Assembly: GCA_023145655.1 (NCBI GenBank)
Contig: JAGLDI010000017.1
Location: 1-5,148, forward strand
Source: Desulfuromusa sp.
GTDB lineage: Bacteria > Desulfobacterota > Desulfuromonadia > Desulfuromonadales > Geopsychrobacteraceae
Direction: 5' to 3'
DNA: 5,148 bases
The notes beneath the pieces were generated by a model. That model had not been told where the DNA came from. It saw only the letters and a list, made by a program, of their open reading frames with translations, and did no database searches. A program made the translations under genes and the position numbers. Every line of letters starts with the position of its first letter. Positions within the stretch are counted from its first letter, which is position 1. Shown here piece after piece: positions 1-5,148 of this stretch.

Positions 1-761
1 GCAGCATTCTGATTATAGACATCCTGCAGCGATAATTCAGTAATATCTGCTGCGGCCCGGTTAAATGAACGGATCTTTCCTTTTGCACTGATCAGCATCA
101 GCCCACTACTGATGTGAGACAAAATCGTCCGGTTCATCTTTTCCAGCTCAGCATAATCAACAGTTTTACGCTGTAACTGTTCTTCACTTTGCCTCCAGCG
201 TTCGGCAAGAGTACCACTGAGTATTGAAGTTAGAAAAAAAGCAACTCCATGAACAAAGAGTGTAGAAAAAAAAGTCCCATCTGAGGCAGATCGGAACAGA
301 TTGAAAGAATGCAGGTAATTAAAAAATTGGAGATCAAGAATTCCGCCAAACATGATGACCGCACATGCAGCAGATAAAACGGTTAGACGGCGTGACAACA
401 AAAAACTGGCGGAGACAATAACCAACAGATAGGCAAAAGAAAAAACACTCTCCACCCCACCGGTAAGGAGGATCAAAACCGTGACAAACGACAGGTCCCA
501 GACTATCTGCAGCTGGGAAAAGAGATCGGTAGTCGATATTTTTTTCAGGACAAATGCTGAAATCAAAGCTTCAGCATAGGCAATCCCAATCAATAAAAAC
601 AGCGGTTGGATAAGGGTACGATTGGGGCTCCCCTTGAGGTAAAAAATCGCCGCACCGCCGAGCAGAAAAGTAATAACCGCAGTTCGACTGATCAAGTACA
701 AAGTCAAGCTACGGTTATCGTTTTTTATCCTCTGTTTTTTTAAAGTCCCGGTAGTGGTCAT
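1..761 (-). CDS. pilS: Sensor histidine kinase PilS, N-terminal 253 residues; 3' part lies outside the window
   Basis: The minus strand is open from ATG at 761-759 to the window edge, giving 253 full codons. PilS is the membrane sensor kinase of the PilS-PilR pair, which in Pseudomonas, Myxococcus and Geobacter controls sigma-54 dependent pilA transcription. Six hydrophobic segments are visible at about 21-42, 51-71, 86-102, 105-122, 127-145 and 163-183, the expected six-helix sensor. A conserved-looking TGGVES stretch lies at 100-105 between helices three and four. A charged helix (about 186-212, ERWRQSEEQLQRK) links to the start of a PAS domain (about 208 onward), with ILSHISSGLMLIS and KIRSFNRAAADI. 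The DHp and ATPase domains with the phospho-accepting histidine would lie beyond coordinate 1, so kinase identity rests on topology, PAS onset and gene order. No other start fits better, since the next ATG lies inside the fifth membrane segment. pilR is expected next but is not seen. Confidence 0.88.
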   Translation of the reverse strand, partial: MTTTGTLKKQRIKNDNRSLTLYLISRTAVITFLLGGAAIFYLKGSPNRTLIQPLFLLIGIAYAEALISAFVLKKISTTDLFSQLQIVWDLSFVTVLILLTGGVESVFSFAYLLVIVSASFLLSRRLTVLSAACAVIMFGGILDLQFFNYLHSFNLFRSASDGTFFSTLFVHGVAFFLTSILSGTLAERWRQSEEQLQRKTVDYAELEKMNRTILSHISSGLMLISAKGKIRSFNRAAADITELSLQDVYNQNA

Positions 762-763
762 TA
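759..763 (-). promoter_or_regulatory. TAATG stop/start overlap joining pilC and pilS
   Basis: The pilC stop TAA (763-761) and the pilS ATG (761-759) share one A. Upstream of this ATG the minus strand has only a weak purine stretch (GGCGG, three bases before it) and no good Shine-Dalgarno at normal spacing. Termination-reinitiation by ribosomes finishing pilC is therefore the likely way pilS is translated. Confidence 0.7.
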
Positions 764-1978
764 ACCGCCAACTGTTCCAGCCAACTTAAAGATTGGCAGG
801 TACATCGCGATAACCAGACCGCCAACCGTTGTCCCTAAAAACAACATCAGTATCGGCTCCATCATCGCCGTTAAATTCCCTACAGCATCATCCACTTCAT
901 CGTCGTAAAAATCGGCAATTTTACTGAGCATGGTATCCAGAGCACCTGCCTGCTCACCAACTTCGATCATCTGGCAGACCATAGCTGGAAACACCCCTGA
1001 CTCCTTCAACGGTTCAGCAATTGTTTTTCCCTCGCTGATACTGGATCTTACTTTCGCAACCGCTCTTTCTACCGTCCGGTTACCGGCGGTTTTTCTTACA
1101 ATATCCAAACCATCGAGAATCGGCACGCCACTGGAAATCATTGTTGCCATGGTCCGGGCAAACTTGGCTACGGCAACTTTGCGAATTAAAATCCCCATAA
1201 CCGGCAGCTTCAACGCCCAGTCATCAATTAGATCCCGCCCTTTATTGGTTGCATAGATTTTTTTGGCTGCAAAAATGATAAACATGATTGCCCCGATAAT
1301 AAAAAAGATATAACTCTGGACAAAGTTACTGATATTAATGACTATTTGTGTCGGCATTGGCAAAGAGCCACCGAAATCGGCAAACATTTTCTCAAAAGCT
1401 GGAATAACAAAAACCAAAATGACTGCAATGACAACAAAAGCAATACTGATTATTGTAACCGGGTAGGTCATAGCACTTTTAACCTGTTTTTTCAGCTTTA
1501 ATGCTTTTTCAATATAGGCCGCCAGACGGTTCAGAATGGTGTCGAGAATACCACCAACTTCACCGGCTGCAACCAGGTTGACATAGAGCTCGTTAAACGC
1601 TTTAGGGTGTTTCTTAAGGGCATCTGCAAAGGTTGCTCCCGCTTCCACATCATCTTTGACCTTGAAGAGGATTTCTCTGAAGGTTTTATTTTCCTGCTGC
1701 GAAGAGAGGATATCCAGGCACTGCACCAGAGGCAATCCGGCATCTATCATGGTCGCAAACTGACGGGTAAAAACCACAATATCCTTGGTTGTTATTTTGG
1801 GTTTCAGGAAACCGATATTAATTTCTACGTTGAGTCCCTTGCCGGCCTCTTTTATTTTATTTGCCTGAACCCCTTGGCGACGTAAGCTGGCCATAACAAC
1901 CGCTTCACTGGCCGCCTCCATGGTTCCTTTGGAACTTTTTCCGTCTCGTGACCGACCTGTCCAAGCGAATGTTGGCAT
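761..1978 (-). CDS. pilC: Type IV pilus inner-membrane platform protein PilC
   Basis: This is a polytopic inner-membrane protein of the GspF/PilC family that couples the PilB and PilT motors to pilin assembly and disassembly. Its 405 residues match the usual length. The N-terminus (MPTFAWTGRSRDGK) is typical of PilC. Two T2SF repeats are visible: about 68-191, with TRQFATMIDAGLPL and AAGEVGGILDTIL, and about 271-393, with ARTMATMISSGVP and VGEQAGALDTML. Membrane segments are predicted near 172-194, 218-238 and 373-395, the three expected, which leaves the helical cytoplasmic domains facing the ATPases. Position directly after pilB and pilT supports PilC over the type II secretion paralogue GspF. 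The prepilin peptidase gene pilD, which often follows pilC in Gammaproteobacteria, is absent; pilS follows instead, as in Geobacter and Myxococcus. The stop codon overlaps the pilS start by one base. No defects are seen. Confidence 0.97.
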   Translation of the reverse strand: MPTFAWTGRSRDGKSSKGTMEAASEAVVMASLRRQGVQANKIKEAGKGLNVEINIGFLKPKITTKDIVVFTRQFATMIDAGLPLVQCLDILSSQQENKTFREILFKVKDDVEAGATFADALKKHPKAFNELYVNLVAAGEVGGILDTILNRLAAYIEKALKLKKQVKSAMTYPVTIISIAFVVIAVILVFVIPAFEKMFADFGGSLPMPTQIVINISNFVQSYIFFIIGAIMFIIFAAKKIYATNKGRDLIDDWALKLPVMGILIRKVAVAKFARTMATMISSGVPILDGLDIVRKTAGNRTVERAVAKVRSSISEGKTIAEPLKESGVFPAMVCQMIEVGEQAGALDTMLSKIADFYDDEVDDAVGNLTAMMEPILMLFLGTTVGGLVIAMYLPIFKLAGTVGG

Positions 1979-1984
1979 GGTCTA

Positions 1985-1993
1985 CCCCTTTCC
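1985..1993 (-). promoter_or_regulatory. Ribosome binding site of pilC
   Basis: The minus strand reads GGAAAGGGG ending 6 bases before the pilC ATG at 1978-1976. The remainder of the 47-base pilT-pilC gap is AT-rich, with no hairpin plus T-run, so there is no sign of a terminator between the two genes. Confidence 0.65.
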
Positions 1994-2025
1994 ATTTATA
2001 CATACATGGTTAAATGATTAAATTA

Positions 2026-3135
2026 TCATCTTCGCCCAGGATTAATGGTTTTTTTCCGCGCTAAAATAGCATGCGGATTGGCAAACATCTGTTTTAATTC
2101 ATCCAGATCCTGGGACCGGTTCAGCGCAGCCTCTTGTGTTATCTTCCGCGAATGAGCCAGCAGAAACAGGGACTGATTCAATGTCTGCATCCCAAATTTA
2201 TCCTGTCCGATCTGCATCTGTGAATAAATCTGATGAATTTTATCTTCTCGAATCAGATTTCTGATTGCCGGGTTAGGCACCATAACTTCCAGAGCCATAG
2301 CCCGTCCATTCCCGTTTGCCAGTGGCAGCAAAGTTTGTGATAGAACTCCCTCCAAAACAAACGAAAGCTGAGTTCTCACCTGAGATTGCTGAGTGTCAGG
2401 GAAAACATCAATAATTCGGTTCATTGTCTGGACACATGAGTTCGTATGTAGAGTTGCAAAACAAAGATGACCTGTTTCAGCAATAGTGAGAGCAGCTTCA
2501 ATCGTTTCGATATCACGCAATTCACCCAACAAAACCACATCGGGATCCTGGCGCAAGATATACTTTAATGCTTTCTTGAAAGAGTCGGTATCTGCCCCAA
2601 CTTCCCGCTGATTAACGAGACATTTTTTATGGGGATGAAGATATTCAATCGGGTCCTCGATGGTGATAATATGTTCGCTTCGTACGCTGTTAATTGCATC
2701 AATGATTGCCGCAAGTGTTGTTGTCTTGCCACTTCCGGTTGGGCCTGTCACCAGAACCAGTCCGCGAGGTTTATTTGCCAAACTCCGGACAACTTGTGGC
2801 AGCTCTAGTTCATCAAAGCTCTTGATTTCAAATGGAATAGCACGAAAAGCCCCGGCAACCGCCCCACGTTGGACATAGACATTCCCGCGGAACCGTGAGA
2901 GCCCTTTAACACCAAAAGAGAGATCCAGCTCATTCTCTTCCTCAAACTTACGCTTCTGTGCATCGGTCAAAACACTATAGCAAAGCTGTTTAGTTTCAGC
3001 GGAGGTTAAATTATCCCCATCGGTGGAAGTCATTTTTCCGTCAATCCTGATCTGTGGAGCGATCCCCGTCGATATGTGCAGATCAGAAGCACCCTGCTCG
3101 ATCATAGTTTTGAGCAATTGATGCATGTTCAGCAT
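2026..3135 (-). CDS. pilT: Type IV pilus retraction ATPase PilT
   Basis: This is a cytoplasmic hexameric motor that drives pilus depolymerisation and retraction, opposing PilB at the PilC platform and enabling twitching motility. It has 369 residues, close to the usual 345-370. The N-terminal PAS-like domain (about 1-110) includes GASDLHIS (15-22) and the RFRGN motif (81-85). The RecA-like domain follows with Walker A GPTGSGKT (131-138), Asp box TIEDPIEYLH (158-167), Walker B VVLLGELRD (200-208, Glu205) and His box GHLCFATLHTN (222-232, His223 and His230). The retraction signature AIRNLIRE is intact at 290-297 and identifies PilT rather than PilB or PilU. No tetracysteine site is present. The C-terminus ends in a basic tail (ILARKKTINPGRR, 357-369). 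Translation stops at TGA followed directly by an in-frame TAA. It lies 80 bases after pilB and 47 before pilC, consistent with one transcript. Confidence 0.97.
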   Translation of the reverse strand: MLNMHQLLKTMIEQGASDLHISTGIAPQIRIDGKMTSTDGDNLTSAETKQLCYSVLTDAQKRKFEEENELDLSFGVKGLSRFRGNVYVQRGAVAGAFRAIPFEIKSFDELELPQVVRSLANKPRGLVLVTGPTGSGKTTTLAAIIDAINSVRSEHIITIEDPIEYLHPHKKCLVNQREVGADTDSFKKALKYILRQDPDVVLLGELRDIETIEAALTIAETGHLCFATLHTNSCVQTMNRIIDVFPDTQQSQVRTQLSFVLEGVLSQTLLPLANGNGRAMALEVMVPNPAIRNLIREDKIHQIYSQMQIGQDKFGMQTLNQSLFLLAHSRKITQEAALNRSQDLDELKQMFANPHAILARKKTINPGRR

Positions 3136-3144
3136 GTGGTTGAA

Positions 3145-3152
3145 TCCTTTCC
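3145..3152 (-). promoter_or_regulatory. Ribosome binding site deciding the pilT start
   Basis: The minus strand reads GGAAAGGA ending 9 bases before the ATG at 3135-3133. A second in-frame ATG (Met4, 3126-3124) would lie 18 bases away, too far for this site. Met1 is therefore preferred. Confidence 0.65.
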
Positions 3153-3196
3153 GGACAATTTGGTTTAATCAGGGAGAAAAACTACTGTTTAACAAC

Positions 3197-3209
3197 CTTC
3201 AACTTGAAG
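3197..3209. repeat. Small inverted repeat just after pilB
   Basis: CTTCAA and TTGAAG flank a single central base in the pilB-pilT gap, 7 bases beyond the pilB stop codon. As RNA it could form only a short hairpin, because a loop of at least three bases reduces the stem to about four or five pairs. No uridine run follows on the minus strand within the next few bases, so it is not a convincing intrinsic terminator. It may be a weak mRNA processing or stability element, or chance. The rest of this 80-base gap (3136-3215) holds only the pilT ribosome binding site. Confidence 0.3.
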
Positions 3210-3215
3210 CTTTTC

Positions 3216-4919
3216 TCAGGTATCAGCAACTGTCGTCCTTAAAACCTCTTCCAGAGTTGTGACACCTTCTATCAGCTTAGTTAAAGCCGACTGGCGCATG
3301 GTTTTAACTCCGAGACGCATCGATTCCTGTTTAATTTCAGCAGTATTGGCACCCGAGAGAATCATCTCCCTAATATCTTCAAACATTGGCATGACCTGAT
3401 AAACACCGATTCGCCCCTTATAGCCGGTATCATTACAAACAGCACAACCACGCCCCTTGTAAGTTGTAAACTTGCCAATTTGATCTTCGGCAACACCGGC
3501 AGAAATCAGGGCATTGTTAGAATGTTTTTCCGGTTCTTTACACTCGGAACAGACTCTGCGACCAAGCCGTTGCGCTGAAATCAAATTGACTGCCGAAGCA
3601 ACCAGAAAGGGCTCAATCCCCATATTCAAGAGACGATTCACCGTACTGGGAGCATCGTTTGTGTGCAGGGTTGAAAGCACCATGTGTCCAGTCAGAGCAG
3701 CTTTAACACCAATTTCAGCAGTCTCAAAGTCACGAATCTCACCAATCATGATGATATCGGGATCCTGCCGTAAAAAAGCCCGGAGTGCCGCAGCAAAGTT
3801 AAGACCAATCTCTTCATGCATCTGAACCTGGTTGATTCCGGCAAAGTTGAATTCGACCGGGTCTTCAGCGGTCGAAATATTCTCTGTTGTCCCATTCAGT
3901 TCAGAGAGGGCAGAATAGAGTGAAACGGTTTTTCCACTCCCGGTCGGACCTGTGACCAGAACCATTCCGAACGGCTTGTGAATCTCCTCTTTAAACCATT
4001 CCAAGGCTTTTTCTTCATAGCCAAGCTTGGTCATATCCAACTGCAAATTACTCTTATCCAGCAACCGCAAAACAATCTTTTCACCAAACAGAGTCGGCAG
4101 ACAATTGACCCGATAATCCATTTCCTGGTTGCGCGATATCTTGATTTTGATCCGACCATCCTGGGGGAGACGTCGTTCTGCAATATCCATTGTTGCCATA
4201 ATTTTGATCCGCGAGATAATAGCATTTTTAAGTTTTCGCGGCGGGTTCATCACCTCATAAAGGACTCCGTCAATCCGGTAACGCACCCGAAAAGCGTGTT
4301 CATAAGGTTCAATATGGATATCTGAAGCTTTTTTCTTGATGGCATCAGTCAAAATCAGGTTGACCAATTTTACAACCGGGGCATCCTCACTGGCACGTTC
4401 CAGTTCACTGACATCATCAAATGAATCACCATCAATCAATTCCAGGTCGTCAAAATCTTCCAACCCTTCCAAAACATCAGCAAGGGAGGAACTTTGATCA
4501 TAAAACTTGTCGATTGCTTCCTTGATGGCAGCTTCAGCAGCAACAACAACTTCAACATTAAATCCAGTCATGAATTTAATATCGTCAATCGCAAAAATAT
4601 TTGAGGGGTCTGCCATAGCAACAATCAACGTTGCCCCGGCCCGATTAATAGGAACTAACTGATATTTCTGTGCAACTGCTGCGGGGACTAAATCGATGAC
4701 TGCTGAATCAACATCAAATTCAGCCAGATCAACGGATGGGACACCATAATGTTTTGACAAGAAAGAGGCAAGATCATGTTCCTGAACATAGCCCAGCTTA
4801 ACCAGGGCCTCACCCAGGCGGCTTCCTTCTTTTTTTTGTTCAGAGATTGCATTAGCCAACTGACTATCAGAAATCAGTTGATTTCTAACCAGCAATTCTC
4901 CCAGGCGACTGACACTCAT
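3216..4919 (-). CDS. pilB: Type IV pilus extension ATPase PilB
   Basis: This is a cytoplasmic hexameric motor that powers pilin addition to the growing pilus by ATP hydrolysis, acting on PilC. It has 567 residues, normal for PilB. Residues 1-140 form a T2SSE_N/MshEN domain with two 24-residue repeats starting RLGELLV (5) and RLGEALV (34). Residues 149-177 are a strongly acidic linker. The motor core follows: arginine-rich N2 segment (about 200-290), Walker A GPTGSGKT (324-331), Asp box STAEDPVEF (349-357), Walker B DIIMIGEIRD (388-397, catalytic Glu394) and His box GHMVLSTLHTN (411-421, His412 and His419). Cys457/Cys460 and Cys492/Cys495 (CSEC and CAVC) make the tetracysteine zinc site that separates PilB/GspE from PilT. 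Placement before pilT and pilC favours PilB over GspE, since no type II secretion genes are seen. All catalytic motifs are intact. The 80-base gap to pilT shows no strong terminator. Confidence 0.97.
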   Translation of the reverse strand: MSVSRLGELLVRNQLISDSQLANAISEQKKEGSRLGEALVKLGYVQEHDLASFLSKHYGVPSVDLAEFDVDSAVIDLVPAAVAQKYQLVPINRAGATLIVAMADPSNIFAIDDIKFMTGFNVEVVVAAEAAIKEAIDKFYDQSSSLADVLEGLEDFDDLELIDGDSFDDVSELERASEDAPVVKLVNLILTDAIKKKASDIHIEPYEHAFRVRYRIDGVLYEVMNPPRKLKNAIISRIKIMATMDIAERRLPQDGRIKIKISRNQEMDYRVNCLPTLFGEKIVLRLLDKSNLQLDMTKLGYEEKALEWFKEEIHKPFGMVLVTGPTGSGKTVSLYSALSELNGTTENISTAEDPVEFNFAGINQVQMHEEIGLNFAAALRAFLRQDPDIIMIGEIRDFETAEIGVKAALTGHMVLSTLHTNDAPSTVNRLLNMGIEPFLVASAVNLISAQRLGRRVCSECKEPEKHSNNALISAGVAEDQIGKFTTYKGRGCAVCNDTGYKGRIGVYQVMPMFEDIREMILSGANTAEIKQESMRLGVKTMRQSALTKLIEGVTTLEEVLRTTVADT

Positions 4920-4930
4920 CTAACAATAAA

Positions 4931-4940
4931 CCCTTCCTTT
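4931..4940 (-). promoter_or_regulatory. Ribosome binding site of pilB
   Basis: In the 22-base gap between the aroE stop and the pilB ATG, the minus strand reads AAAGGAAGGG. The GGAAGGG end lies 11 bases before the ATG at 4919-4917, slightly longer than ideal. The start is supported because the conserved RLGELL motif begins at residue 5, as in other PilB proteins. The gap is too short to hold a full promoter, so any pilB promoter would have to lie inside aroE. Confidence 0.6.
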
Positions 4941-4941
4941 T

Positions 4942-5148
4942 TCATTCAATACGGGACTCCATCAGGATTTTGCGCATATAGCCAAATGGAAGTCTGATCC
5001 CTGTCCAGAGGAAAAAAGCATCTTCTCCCTGGGCAGCCAGCATCCCTAAACCATCAGCACAAAGCAGACCCATCGAGCGGGAACTTCTAATAAGTGGAGT
5101 CTCAGAAAGTGAATATACCATATCATATATTAATGCGCTACCCTTAAT
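4942..5148 (-). CDS. aroE: Shikimate dehydrogenase (NADP+), C-terminal 68 residues; 5' part lies outside the window
   Basis: The minus strand is open from the window edge to a TGA at 4944-4942. It encodes the last 68 residues of a protein that is normally about 270-290 long. Shikimate dehydrogenase reduces 3-dehydroshikimate to shikimate with NADPH in the cytoplasmic aromatic amino acid pathway. Visible hallmarks, in order (fragment numbering), are YDMVY (8-12), ETPL (16-19), DGLGML (32-37), QG (40-41), which holds the glutamine known to contact substrate in this family, and FFLWTG (45-50). A methionine/arginine-rich C-terminal helix ends the protein. The segment after YDMVY reads SLS, where many homologues have an asparagine-proline pair, so it is slightly divergent but not broken. 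The stop lies 22 bases before pilB on the same strand, so it is probably co-transcribed with the pilus genes although its function is unrelated. The catalytic N-terminal domain and the dinucleotide-binding loop are outside the window. Family assignment is firm; the state of the missing part is unknown. Confidence 0.93.
   Translation of the reverse strand: MKGSALIYDMVYSLSETPLIRSSRSMGLLCADGLGMLAAQGEDAFFLWTGIRLPFGYMRKILMESRIE

Noticed and set aside
930..1256. Open frame on the plus strand of 108 codons
   Set aside because: It lies wholly antisense to pilC, has no recognisable domain or ribosome site, and pilC is unambiguous by family motifs.
1996..2007. Tiny ATG-to-TAA reading frame of three codons between pilT and pilC
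   Set aside because: It has no Shine-Dalgarno, and its size and AT-rich setting make chance likely.
3978..4325. Open frame on the plus strand of 115 codons
   Set aside because: It is antisense to the N2/core region of pilB, its composition looks like the complement of the pilB codons, and no family is recognised.
3216..4919. Alternative reading as the type II secretion ATPase GspE
   Set aside because: The MshEN domain and tetracysteine site occur in both families, but pilT with an intact AIRNLIRE motif and pilS next door place it in a type IV pilus cluster.
4971..4985. Possible sigma-54 promoter upstream of pilB (TGGC followed by GC on the minus strand)
   Set aside because: The GG and GC elements start 10 bases apart instead of the required 12, and the flanking consensus is poor.
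4776..4997. Plus-strand open frame spanning the pilB start and the aroE end
   Set aside because: It runs antisense to two well-supported genes and shows no domain; it is best read as a shadow.
5112..5131. AT-rich inverted repeat (AATATA...TATATT) with -10-like hexamers inside aroE
   Set aside because: No -35-like element lies at proper spacing inside the window, and the bases are explained by conserved AroE residues (IYDMVY).

Overview
This window carries most of a type IV pilus motor and regulation cluster, entirely on the minus strand. Reading in the direction of transcription, from high to low coordinates, the order is: the 3' end of aroE (shikimate dehydrogenase), pilB (extension ATPase), pilT (retraction ATPase), pilC (inner-membrane platform protein) and the 5' part of pilS (membrane sensor histidine kinase). 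The plus strand shows no credible gene. Coding density is very high, and no gene-free stretch exceeds about 80 bases.

The order pilB-pilT-pilC-pilS is the one known from Geobacter and Myxococcus, where pilR and the pilin gene pilA follow. Base composition is moderate (mid-40s percent GC by eye), far below Myxococcus. Together with the Geobacter-like wording of PilT and PilB, this suggests a member of the Desulfuromonadales/Geobacterales (Desulfuromonas- or Pelobacter-like). The species cannot be fixed from the window. pilR and pilA are expected beyond coordinate 1 but are not seen.

Layout. 5148-4942: AroE C-terminus. 4941-4920: a 22-base gap with a Shine-Dalgarno. 4919-3216: pilB, with a c-di-GMP-type MshEN domain, an acidic linker, a motor core and a tetracysteine zinc site. 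3215-3136: an 80-base gap, the longest here, with a small inverted repeat and the pilT ribosome site. 3135-2026: pilT. 2025-1979: a 47-base gap with the pilC ribosome site. 1978-761: pilC. 761-1: pilS, whose start codon shares one base with the pilC stop codon.

How the genes work together: PilB and PilT are opposing hexameric motors that dock on PilC to add or remove pilins at the base of the fibre. PilS would adjust pilin transcription through PilR. Short gaps, an overlap and no visible terminator point to one transcript, possibly starting at or upstream of aroE. I found no novel system. The points worth a second look are the predicted c-di-GMP site of PilB, the pilC/pilS coupling, the aroE linkage and a few slippage-prone homopolymers.
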